Assembly (NCBI GenBank): GCA_020445255.1
Contig: JAGRGY010000041.1
Coordinates: 1-64,000 of the forward strand
Reading direction: 5' to 3'
Length of the DNA stretch: 64,000 nucleotides
From: Gammaproteobacteria bacterium
Lineage (GTDB): Bacteria > Pseudomonadota > Gammaproteobacteria > Chromatiales > Chromatiaceae
Positions 35,554-43,368 of this stretch are shown here, one piece after another; within the stretch, counting starts at the first letter, position 1; each line of letters begins with the position of its first letter. The notes under the pieces are model-generated. The model was not told where the DNA came from. It saw only the letters and a program-made list of their open reading frames with translations, and did no database searches. Both the position numbers and the translations under genes were made by a program.

Positions 35554-36606
35554 ATGAGCAGGAACTGGCGCGACATCATCATCGGTCCCGAGGCCTCGGT
35601 GCAGCAGGCCTGGGAGGCCATCGACAAGGGCGCGATGCAGATCGCGCTGGTCGTCGACCACACCGGCCACCTGACCGGCACCGTGACCGACGGCGACATC
35701 CGGCGCGCGATGCTGCGCGGCAGGGGCATGGACGTGCAGATCACCGAGGTCATGAACGCCAACCCGGTCACCGGACTCGCTGAAGAGACGCGCGAAAGCT
35801 GGCAGCGCACGATGCACCGCCACTCGCTGCGCCACCTTCCCATACTCGACACGCAGGGGAACGTCGTGGACCTGGTCCAATACAGCATGCCGCTCGAACC
35901 CGAGCGAACAACGCCAGTCGTGATCATGGCCGGAGGACTCGGCACGCGCCTGCGCCCACTGACCGAAGCCACGCCCAAACCGATGATCCCGGTCGGACCG
36001 AAACCCGTCCTCGAGACGATCATCGAGAATTTTGCCGAGCAGGGGTTCATCAACATCTACCTGTGCCTCAACTACAAGGGCGAGATGATCCGCGCGCATT
36101 TCGGCGACGGTCGCCGGTTCGGCGTCAACATCACCTACCTGCAGGAGGACCGCCGCCTGGGTACTGCGGGCGCACTCAGCCTGCTGCCGCTGCGACCGGA
36201 CGAGCCGGTCATCGTCATGAACGGCGACCTGTTGACCAAGGTCGACTTCGTGCGCCTGCTCGATTTTCATCGCCAGCAGGGCTTCGTCGCGACGATGGCG
36301 ATGCGCGAACACCAGCAGCAGGTGCCGTACGGCGTGCTCAAGATCGGTGATGGGTACGTCGTACAGGAACTGGTCGAGAAGCCGGTGGAACGCTACTACG
36401 TCAACGCCGGCATCTACATCCTCGATCCGCAGACGCTCGACCTGGTGCCGGATCAGAAGTTCTACGACATGCCGACGCTGTTCAACACGCTGATGGACCG
36501 GGGTCACAAGGTTGGTGGCTTTCCGCTGCGCGACTACTGGGTCGACATCGGCCGCCTCGAAGATCTCGAACGCGCCAGCGCCGAGTTCACGGAGATGTTC
36601 GGTTGA
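35554..36606 (+). CDS. ptmE: CBS-domain sugar-phosphate nucleotidyltransferase, PtmE-like
   Basis: 350 residues. The N-terminal pair of CBS domains (about 8-115; VVDHTGHLTGTVTDGDIRRAML and RHLPILDTQGNVVDLV) is fused to a nucleotidyltransferase (about 120-350) with AGGLGTRLRPLTEATPKPMIPVG, MNGDLLT and a DIG-type metal/product motif (YWVDIGRLEDL). This architecture matches PtmE of Campylobacter, a glucosamine-1-phosphate guanylyltransferase that feeds GDP-sugar into legionaminic-acid synthesis. It overlaps the next gene by 4 bases (TTGA). Nucleotide preference (GTP or UTP) cannot be read from sequence. Confidence 0.87.
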   Translation: MSRNWRDIIIGPEASVQQAWEAIDKGAMQIALVVDHTGHLTGTVTDGDIRRAMLRGRGMDVQITEVMNANPVTGLAEETRESWQRTMHRHSLRHLPILDTQGNVVDLVQYSMPLEPERTTPVVIMAGGLGTRLRPLTEATPKPMIPVGPKPVLETIIENFAEQGFINIYLCLNYKGEMIRAHFGDGRRFGVNITYLQEDRRLGTAGALSLLPLRPDEPVIVMNGDLLTKVDFVRLLDFHRQQGFVATMAMREHQQQVPYGVLKIGDGYVVQELVEKPVERYYVNAGIYILDPQTLDLVPDQKFYDMPTLFNTLMDRGHKVGGFPLRDYWVDIGRLEDLERASAEFTEMFG

Positions 36607-37307
36607 TCGACGGGCTGTCGATCCTGGCCATCGTACCGGCGCGCGGTGGATCGAAGGGCCTGCCGCGCAAGAACATCCGCGAGCTTGCCGGAAAGCCGCT
36701 GATTGCCTGGACGCTCGACGCGGCGCGCGATTCGCGTTACGTCGACCGCTGTATCGTCTCGACCGACGACGACGAGATCGCCGCCGTCGCACGCGCACAC
36801 GGCGGTGATGTACCGTTCCTGCGACCACCCGAACTCGCGGGCGACGACGCCAACACGCACGATGCGATCGTCCACGCCCTGTCCCTGCTCCCTGCATTCG
36901 ACATCCTCGTGCTCCTGCAACCGACCTCGCCGCTGCGCGGCAGCGAAGACATCGACGGCACACTCGAGACCCTGCTGCGTCACCGCGCACCGTCCTGCGT
37001 CAGCGTGGTCGAACCGGCCAAGAGTCCCTACTGGTCGTACCGCGTCGACGCGCATCAGCGTCTGCAGCCGCTGCTCGATCCGCAGTACAGCCGCATGCGC
37101 CGCCAGGATCTGCCACACGCTTTCGTGCTCAACGGCGCGGTCTACGCGGCACACACCGCTTGGCTGATCGACAATGGCGGCGCCCTTGGCGACGGCACGG
37201 TGCCTTATGTGATGCCGCCCGAGCGCTCCGTCGACATCGACACCGCGTTCGATTTCGAACTCGCTGCACTCTACCTGCGCCATCATCGGCAATCCTCGGC
37301 GGCCTGA
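36603..37307 (+). CDS. legF: CMP-nonulosonate (legionaminate) cytidylyltransferase
   Basis: 234-residue CMP-sialate synthetase family enzyme that activates the nonulosonic acid with CTP, giving the donor used by Maf. Motifs are IVPARGGSKGLPRKNIREL (residues 10-28, CTP binding), STDDDEIA, LLQPTSPLRGSEDID and the metal-binding region near the C terminus with DIDTAFDFELA. The start is TTG at 36603 inside the ptmE stop overlap, giving translational coupling. Cytidylylation of legionaminate rather than sialate is inferred from the LegB/LegG/LegI/PtmE set. A gap of 224 bases with no recognised signal follows. Confidence 0.88.
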   Translation: MIDGLSILAIVPARGGSKGLPRKNIRELAGKPLIAWTLDAARDSRYVDRCIVSTDDDEIAAVARAHGGDVPFLRPPELAGDDANTHDAIVHALSLLPAFDILVLLQPTSPLRGSEDIDGTLETLLRHRAPSCVSVVEPAKSPYWSYRVDAHQRLQPLLDPQYSRMRRQDLPHAFVLNGAVYAAHTAWLIDNGGALGDGTVPYVMPPERSVDIDTAFDFELAALYLRHHRQSSAA

Positions 37308-37531
37308 GGCCGTCCGGTTGATGACGCCGACACGCCCGACACCGGTCCGGGCATTGCAGCCCGCAGTGCCGGTACTGTCGCATACCGTCCGACGATCGCG
37401 CCGGCACGGCCGAATCCGGACAGGCGCAGCGTTTTAGGGCATCCTCTGACGGCACGCCGCGCGCCCGAAGGTGAGATCGGCAGTACCCGCCCCCGAACGG
37501 GAACCCGACAGGCAACGACCGACACGTACAC

Positions 37532-38929
37532 GTGATCAAACCAATGCCCGCATACGACCCGCGCAAACTCGCGCAATCACACCGACCGATAGATCCGCCG
37601 CAGCGGGACGACCTACCGGTGCCTGCCGGGCTCACGGCCCACCTGCTGCTCGGCTGGCTGCTGTTGTCGATGTTGTGCTGCCAATCGCTCGCCGCGGCGC
37701 CACTCGACTCGTTGAGACTGGCCTCGGGTTTCGACATGCAGGTTCAGCGATTCGACGCACGCGGTGAAACGCTGCTGCTGTGGCTGCCGTCGAAGTACGG
37801 CATTCGTGAGGGGCATCAGCAATTCGCGACCCAGGTGCAGCAGCAGGGCATCGACCTGTGGCTGGTCGACCTGCATGCATCCTATCTCGCCCCGACCGGT
37901 CGCTACGCCTTCGACGAATTCGATCCCACGGATATCGAGGAATTGATCGGGTATGCGGTGAAGCAAGGCTGGTCCAGCATCATCGTCGGCGGCGAGAGCC
38001 GCGGTGCCGGACTGGCCATGCAGGCCGCCCGCCAATGGCAGCTGCGGAACCCCCGGCAACGCGTCGTCAAAGGGCTACTTTTCTACCATCCCTATCTGAT
38101 CGATGGCCTGCCGCCGCTCGGCGAAGTGGCCCGGTTCCGCGACATCGCCCGTGAAACCAACTTGCCAATGTACATCTTCCAGCCGCAGCTCAACACCAAG
38201 TTCCTGTACAGCGGCACTTTGCTCGAGCAGCTGCAACAGGGTGGCTCGACAGTTTATTTTCATACACTGCACGGTGTGCGCGGCGGCTATTACCTGCGCG
38301 ACAGCGACCTGCTCCTGGAGGCCGAGGTCGAAGAGCGTGACCGTGTCGGCCAGCGCCTGCGCATTGCCATTGAGCGCCTGATCGAACAGCCCACGCCGCC
38401 GACGGCCGCGCCTGGCATCGCCGCCGCATCGCCGGCAACCGAACGCTCGACAGACCACGACGGCAGTCTGGCAGAGTTGGCGGCCAGGCCGGCACCGCCG
38501 CTGCGACTCACCGATGCACAAGGCCGCCTCATCGACCTCGTGGCCCGTCGGGGGGAAGTCGTACTGGTCAATTACTGGGCATCCTGGTGCGGCCCATGCG
38601 TCAGCGAAATCGCGTCGATCCAGCGGCTGAGCGCCCACTTCGACGGCCAGCCGTTTCGCGTCGTTGCAGTCAACATCGGCGAAACCCGCGAGCAGATAGC
38701 CGACTTCTTCGCGATGCGCGACATGGCGCCGGATTTCGACCTGCTGTTCGATTCCGACAGTTCGACCGCAAGGGACTGGCACGTGTACGCAATCCCGTCG
38801 AGCTTCCTGCTCGATCGCAGCGGCATGATCCGCTACGGCTATCGTGGAGCGCTGAAATGGGACAATCCCAGCGTCATCGCCACGATCGAAGAACTGATCG
38901 CAGAACCACGGCTCGACGTGGCGCAATAA
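37532..38929 (+). CDS. Exported hydrolase-thioredoxin fusion protein
   Basis: 465 residues. An N-terminal export signal ends near residue 57 (LLLGWLLLSMLCCQSLAAA). The first domain (about 60-285) looks like an alpha/beta hydrolase, with a nucleophile-elbow GGESRGAG (Ser156) and a late FHTLHGVRGGYY that could supply the His. After a Pro/Ala linker, residues about 325-460 are a TlpA/ResA-type thioredoxin domain with LVNYWASWCGPCVSEIASIQ (WCGPC at 352-356) and the cis-Pro region YAIPSSFLLDRSG. Both halves should lie in the periplasm. GTG at 37532 or ATG at 37544 could be the start. I know no characterised protein with this combination. The substrate is unknown. Confidence 0.8.
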   Translation: MIKPMPAYDPRKLAQSHRPIDPPQRDDLPVPAGLTAHLLLGWLLLSMLCCQSLAAAPLDSLRLASGFDMQVQRFDARGETLLLWLPSKYGIREGHQQFATQVQQQGIDLWLVDLHASYLAPTGRYAFDEFDPTDIEELIGYAVKQGWSSIIVGGESRGAGLAMQAARQWQLRNPRQRVVKGLLFYHPYLIDGLPPLGEVARFRDIARETNLPMYIFQPQLNTKFLYSGTLLEQLQQGGSTVYFHTLHGVRGGYYLRDSDLLLEAEVEERDRVGQRLRIAIERLIEQPTPPTAAPGIAAASPATERSTDHDGSLAELAARPAPPLRLTDAQGRLIDLVARRGEVVLVNYWASWCGPCVSEIASIQRLSAHFDGQPFRVVAVNIGETREQIADFFAMRDMAPDFDLLFDSDSSTARDWHVYAIPSSFLLDRSGMIRYGYRGALKWDNPSVIATIEELIAEPRLDVAQ

Positions 38930-39087
38930 ACGCCGCGTTTCGCCGCCGTCGGACCACGCCCCGGTGCACCGCGCCCGCAACACTGTCGACAATCGCCTGG
39001 CACCCGAGCACCGCCTGCACCTGATGTTCCTTCCGCCGCGCTGACGAACCGGGCGCAGGAACACTCTTCAACTTCAACTAAACTCGT

Positions 39088-39095
39088 GCCGATAC
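39088..39095 (+). promoter_or_regulatory. Possible sigma-28 -10 element before the 463-residue protein
   Basis: GCCGATAC matches the FliA -10 (GCCGATAA) at 7 of 8 positions and lies 31 bases before the ATG at 39126. The -35 at the proper 11-base spacing is poor (CAACTTCA), so this may be chance. Confidence 0.3.
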
Positions 39096-39125
39096 TGGCG
39101 TAGTCCGGCGCATGGGGATGAATTC

Positions 39126-40517
39126 ATGGAACGCAGCAAAGATGTGCACCAGAAGGCGCTCGCGGTCAATCTGGATACCGGCAAGTACGGCACCATCGCC
39201 GAGATCGGTGCCGGCCAGGAGACGGCGCGCTGGTTCTTTCGCGTGGGCGGCGCGGCCGGCACCATCGCCAAGGCAATGTCCGCCTATGACATGCAGGTCT
39301 CGGACGCCATCTACGGCAAGGCACCACGCTATGTCTCACGCGAACGGCTGGTGCAGATGCTGGCGCACGAGTATCGGCTGGTCGTTGAACGTCTCAATGA
39401 GCAACGCGGTGCCGAGTCGACCTTCTTCGCCTTCGCCAACACGGTCGCTGCGCGCAGCTTCTCGCGCAACGTCAACGGCCAGGGCTGGATCGGCATCCGC
39501 TTCCAGTCGGCTCCGCGCGCACAGCCGTCACAGATCGACATTCATGTCTCGCTGAAAGGTGCCCAGGCTACCGAGGACCAGGAGACCCTGGGCATCCTCG
39601 GCGTCAACCTTATCTACGGCGCGCTGCATCATTTCGACGATCCCGATCTGCTGCTCGAATCCCTGATGGACGGCCTATACCCCGAGCTGCTCGAGGTCGA
39701 CATGATCGACTTCGACGGACCGGCTTTCACCGCGGTGGACAACCGCGCGATGGCACTGCGCCTGGTGCAGACCGGCCTCGCACCGGCGGCGATGTTCACC
39801 GCCGACGGCGAGGTCGGGCATGTCGCCGATGCGCTGTACAGGAAGGCCGTGTTGGTTGAGCGGAGCCGCTTCCGGCCACCGACCAACCTGACGTTGAACA
39901 TGCTCGAGTGTGCACAACGGCAATTTTGCGCCGAGCGCGAGGTCAACGCCGACAACGTGGTCGTGCTGTCAGAGATGACGCTGCACAACCTGGTAGATGG
40001 GGGCGATGTCCATCTGCAGGACTTCATCGATCGTGCCGACCTGTTGTGTGGTCTGGGCAAGAACGTGCTGATATCGAATCTCGGGGAATACTATCAGTTG
40101 GCCGCCTACCTGCTTCGTTTCACCAACATGCCGGTGGGACTGGTGCTCGGCATACCGACCCTGGCCGCGATCTTCGACGAAACGTATTACGACGATCTGC
40201 CGGGTGGGATCCTCGAGGCATTCGGCCGGCTGTTCAAGAACGATCTGCGACTCTATGTCTGCCCCGGTCTGCGTGCCGACAGCGGGATCGACACCGCCGA
40301 CAGCTTTCTGCCGGCGCCGCATCTGCGCCACCTGTATGCGCACCTTCTCGAAAATCGACACGTCCGTGCGCTCGACGGTATTCGCGAGGAGTATCTGCAG
40401 ATCATCTCGCACGAGGTGTTGAAGAAGTTGCACGATGGCGATCCGGCGTGGGAGGCCTGCTGTCCGCAGGAGGTCGTGACGCTGATCCGAGCCAAGTCGT
40501 TGTTCTCGGCGCGCTGA
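39126..40517 (+). CDS. Conserved soluble protein of unknown function
   Basis: 463 residues, without signal peptide or membrane helices. The N terminus is distinctive: MERSKDVHQKALAVNLDTGK, GTIAEIGAGQETARWFFRVG, GAAGTIAKAMSAYDMQVSDA. Later segments include RYVSRERLVQMLAHEY, LGILGVNLIYGALHHFDDPD and LGKNVLISNLGEYYQLAAYL. I recognise it as a conserved bacterial family but know no established function; catalytic motifs are not apparent. The Gly-rich AEIGAGQE could suggest a nucleotide-binding loop, but the spacing fits no standard P-loop or Rossmann motif. The ATG at 39126 has only a weak GGGGAT upstream. It is monocistronic by position, with gaps of 196 and 452 bases on either side. Confidence 0.8.
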   Translation: MERSKDVHQKALAVNLDTGKYGTIAEIGAGQETARWFFRVGGAAGTIAKAMSAYDMQVSDAIYGKAPRYVSRERLVQMLAHEYRLVVERLNEQRGAESTFFAFANTVAARSFSRNVNGQGWIGIRFQSAPRAQPSQIDIHVSLKGAQATEDQETLGILGVNLIYGALHHFDDPDLLLESLMDGLYPELLEVDMIDFDGPAFTAVDNRAMALRLVQTGLAPAAMFTADGEVGHVADALYRKAVLVERSRFRPPTNLTLNMLECAQRQFCAEREVNADNVVVLSEMTLHNLVDGGDVHLQDFIDRADLLCGLGKNVLISNLGEYYQLAAYLLRFTNMPVGLVLGIPTLAAIFDETYYDDLPGGILEAFGRLFKNDLRLYVCPGLRADSGIDTADSFLPAPHLRHLYAHLLENRHVRALDGIREEYLQIISHEVLKKLHDGDPAWEACCPQEVVTLIRAKSLFSAR

Positions 40518-40969
40518 ATCTGCATGCGTCAACTGCAGACCTGCCGCGTATCGCCGGCCCAGTCATCTTTGCATTGAAGCAGGCCGCCTGACCTGCACCT
40601 TGCCCGCATGTCGCGCCAGTCAATCGGGGGCGAAGCGCGCCCTCATGCAGGTGACGAGAACCCCCTAATCGACGCAGGTTTCCCAAGGCATCGATTGTCT
40701 CGATGGGCCTTGCGCGTCGCGCACAACGATAACGCCCGCACCTTCGACAACCCTGCTTAGCCGATCTGGAAGATCTCCAATTTTTCCTGACAAGTCCGCG
40801 ACGCGCGGCGAAAAAAATGCGTCTGCGCGCCGGTCATGTAGCTCGAGGAATCCACCGGCCCGGCATCCAAGCAACATCCGGACGCGCGACAGGAATCCTC
40901 CATGAACGGTGCATGTCTGCGATTTGCAGTCATCACCCGAAGTCATATTCGCTATAGAGGAAATACTCC
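40518..40969. other. Intergenic region before the EGKCG protein
   Basis: A 452-base gap. Short open frames here (one of 93 codons on the minus strand) have no Shine-Dalgarno or recognisable family and are not called. It must contain the promoter of the EGKCG/EF-hand gene, but no box was recognised confidently. A purine-rich AGAGGAAA just before 40970 is the Shine-Dalgarno of that gene. Confidence 0.5.
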
Positions 40970-41410
40970 ATGAAAACGACGATCCAAATGAAGACTGCTA
41001 TGACGCTGGCCCTCGGCACGGCACTGCTCACCGCAGGCAGCGCGTCAGCGGTTGGTAATCCGTTCGAGCTGCAGCCGATCGCCGGCGGCTCCATGCACCT
41101 TGCAGAGGGCAAGTGCGGCGGCAACAAGGAAGCAGCCGGCAAATGTGGTGGTGCCAAATCGGATCATCCGCAGAAATCCATCAGCGTGCTGGAGGGCAAA
41201 TGCGGCCAGGGTAAGTGCGGCTCGGCTCGGATCCGGCAGATGATGGACAATGACGGCAACGGGCGCATAGACCGTGAGGAATACGTCGGCTGGTCGACCC
41301 GCCAGGCAGGTGCGGAATTCGACAGCATGGCGCACGGCGCCCACGACGTGAGTCCCGAGGATGCCTTCCAGAACTTCCTCAGGTTCGAGGCAAACGCCGC
41401 CAAAGGCTGA
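40970..41410 (+). CDS. Secreted EGKCG-repeat peptide with EF-hand (HvfA/bufferin-like)
   Basis: 146 residues. Signal peptide 1-27 (ending SASA). The mature start (NPFELQPIAGGSMHLAEGKC) resembles the HvfA/bufferin group of peptides. In these, Cys residues of EGKCG motifs are modified by a DUF692 (MNIO) iron enzyme to give metal-binding groups. GKCG occurs four times (Cys 49, 59, 78, 83), twice as EGKCG. A canonical EF-hand loop follows (DNDGNGRIDREE, 93-104), with calcium ligands at positions 1, 3, 5, 9 and 12. No MNIO gene or partner is adjacent, so modification would have to be done in trans. A role in copper or other metal binding is inferred from the family. Confidence 0.75.
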   Translation: MKTTIQMKTAMTLALGTALLTAGSASAVGNPFELQPIAGGSMHLAEGKCGGNKEAAGKCGGAKSDHPQKSISVLEGKCGQGKCGSARIRQMMDNDGNGRIDREEYVGWSTRQAGAEFDSMAHGAHDVSPEDAFQNFLRFEANAAKG

Positions 41411-41582
41411 TGCACTCAGCGTAGCGACATCGGCACTCCCCGTCGCCGGTGCGGCGGGGAGGTGCAGGCATCAACGTGCCTTGCTGCATTGGATGAGGCA
41501 GCACGCGAGACCTGGGGAACGAGCGCCAAACGGCGGTATCGGTTCCCGGCGGGTCTGCCGCGCGTTGTGGGATTGGCGGCGG

Positions 41583-42224
41583 TCAGGTGGCGGCGCCCCG
41601 GTTGCGCGCGCAACCGAGTAGACCAGCCGCTGAAAGGAACAGCCACGCGGCGGCGGGAATCGGCACCACCTGCGAGAATCCGATGTCGTCGAGGACGAAA
41701 TCGTTTCCGGTGTAATCCAGATTCGCATCGACGATCCGGAGGACTGCCGTCGTAGCGGCGCCGGAATTCCATGCGAACACAGCCTGTTGCCACGTACCGG
41801 TAGGCAGCGGCGCCGTCATGCTGCCCACGAGTGAACCGTTGACCGAGAACTCGAGGCCTGCCGGGCTCAGGAAGTAAGCCGATGCAATCCAGGCGCTGAA
41901 TTCATAGGCGGTGTTCGCCGTCACCGATACCGTCTGCTGCCAGACCGTCTGGTCGGCGGTTTCGGCGCCATTGACGACCATCATCATTCCCGTGCCGGTC
42001 GTGTGATCACCGAAGCTGGCGTAGTTATGGTTGACGTTGTTCGGGCTCGTGGCGACACCGTAGCACTGCAGAAAATTGAGGCAGTCACCGGTCATGTAAT
42101 CCGTCATGAAACCGGTGTCGCCCGACTCGAAATCACCGTTGACCACGGCTGCGCCAAGCGCTGGACTCAGCACTGCAGCCAGTATCGCGGCACACGCGCG
42201 CAGTTTTCGATCGTGCTTCTGCAT
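41583..42224 (-). CDS. PEP-CTERM-type exported protein
   Basis: 213 residues. Signal peptide 1-25 (ending ALGA). The mature part begins VVNGDFESGDTGF and looks like a beta-sandwich, carbohydrate-binding-like domain found in many PEP-CTERM proteins. The C terminus has the tripartite sorting signal: VPIPAAAWLF (VPLPA-type variant), a hydrophobic LSAAGLLG stretch, and a basic CARNR tail. An exosortase elsewhere in the genome should cleave it and attach or release it at the cell surface. No exosortase or EPS gene is in this window. Its function beyond surface localisation is unknown. Confidence 0.8.
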   Translation of the reverse strand: MQKHDRKLRACAAILAAVLSPALGAAVVNGDFESGDTGFMTDYMTGDCLNFLQCYGVATSPNNVNHNYASFGDHTTGTGMMMVVNGAETADQTVWQQTVSVTANTAYEFSAWIASAYFLSPAGLEFSVNGSLVGSMTAPLPTGTWQQAVFAWNSGAATTAVLRIVDANLDYTGNDFVLDDIGFSQVVPIPAAAWLFLSAAGLLGCARNRGAAT

Positions 42225-42465
42225 GTCCCTTCTCCCGGCTCCGGCTCATGACGTCATCGGCGAAACGGTTCCCGTTGCATTCCAAGGCATCAACCATCGA
42301 CACGGTTTGGCGCACGGCATGCCCGTATTCCGCCATCGCAAGCAAATTGCCCGCCAAGCCGAATTTAGTGCACAGATTCAGCAAATTGACGGGCATGGGT
42401 CGGAGCAGAAAGGCGCAGGTTGTAAAAAATCTCGACGCCGGGACACGCGGCGAGGATCGCCGATG

Positions 42466-43368
42466 CTACAGGAAGTTGAACAGGCTCAGGTCCTGGATAC
42501 GGATGAACGCCTGCTGCGAGGCCTGCAGAGCCGCGAGCTGTTGGTTGAAGCGGCTGATCGCCTCGGCATAGTCGAGGTCCTCGAGCGTCGACTTGACCTG
42601 CGCGGTTGCGAGATCGAACGCATCGTTGGCCTGCTTCTGGTCGTCGATGGCGTTCATGCGCGCTCCGATCCTGGCCCGCGTGTCGAACAGCTGCGCGAAC
42701 GCCGTGTCGATGTCGGTGATCGCATCGGGATAGGCGCTGCCCGCTTCGAGGTTCGCGGCCAGGTCGTACAGGACCTCGCCGACATTGGTCGTGCCACCGC
42801 CTGCCGCGGCGAAGTCCATGAAGATCGTGCCCGGGTCGCCGACCGCCACCTCGCGCGTATCGCCGATCTTCAACGTGCGCTGGCCTGTGTCGCCGCTGTA
42901 GGTGAACGTACCCGCGCCGTCGTGGCTCAGCGGCTCGGTCAGGCTCTGGAAGCCCGAGAACAGGTACTCACCGTTGGCATCGCGAGAGTTGGCCAGTTCG
43001 AGAAAGCTCTGCATGTGTTCGCGCACCTCGGCCGCGATCGCGCGCCGATCATTGGTGCTAAGTGTACCGTTTGCACCCTGCACCGCGAGTTCGCGCACGC
43101 GCTGCAGCAGGTTCTCGACACTCAGCAGCGCGGTCTCTTCCTGGTCGAGGCGTGCGGTCGCCGCATCGGCATTGCGCTGGTATTGCGCCAGGCGCTGCTG
43201 TACCTCGTCGAGGTCGAGTACGCGCACCGCTGCGGAAGGATCGTCGGACGGCCGCAGGATGCGCTTGCCGCTGGCCACCTGCAGCTCGGTCTCGCTGACC
43301 TGGCGCTGCTTTTCGAGCATCGCGTCCACGCTCTGCGTGAACAACTGGGTCGTCGAGATACGCATCAC
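42466..43368 (-). CDS. flgL: Flagellar hook-associated protein 3
   Basis: FlgL, 300 residues, second hook-filament junction protein between FlgK and the filament. The N terminus MMRISTTQLFTQSVDAMLEKQRQVSETELQVASGKRILRPSDDPSAA and flagellin-like coiled ends are typical (only parts quoted: LQVASGKRILRPSDDPSAA). The C terminus ends IQDLSLFNFL. It is last in the flg cluster, directly adjoining flgK with no gap, so it is translated from the same mRNA. FlgN should be its export chaperone. Confidence 0.93.
   Translation of the reverse strand: MMRISTTQLFTQSVDAMLEKQRQVSETELQVASGKRILRPSDDPSAAVRVLDLDEVQQRLAQYQRNADAATARLDQEETALLSVENLLQRVRELAVQGANGTLSTNDRRAIAAEVREHMQSFLELANSRDANGEYLFSGFQSLTEPLSHDGAGTFTYSGDTGQRTLKIGDTREVAVGDPGTIFMDFAAAGGGTTNVGEVLYDLAANLEAGSAYPDAITDIDTAFAQLFDTRARIGARMNAIDDQKQANDAFDLATAQVKSTLEDLDYAEAISRFNQQLAALQASQQAFIRIQDLSLFNFL

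Noticed and set aside
40665..40946. Small minus-strand open frame of 93 codons before the EGKCG gene
   Set aside because: No Shine-Dalgarno, no recognisable family, and it would cover the promoter of the divergent gene.
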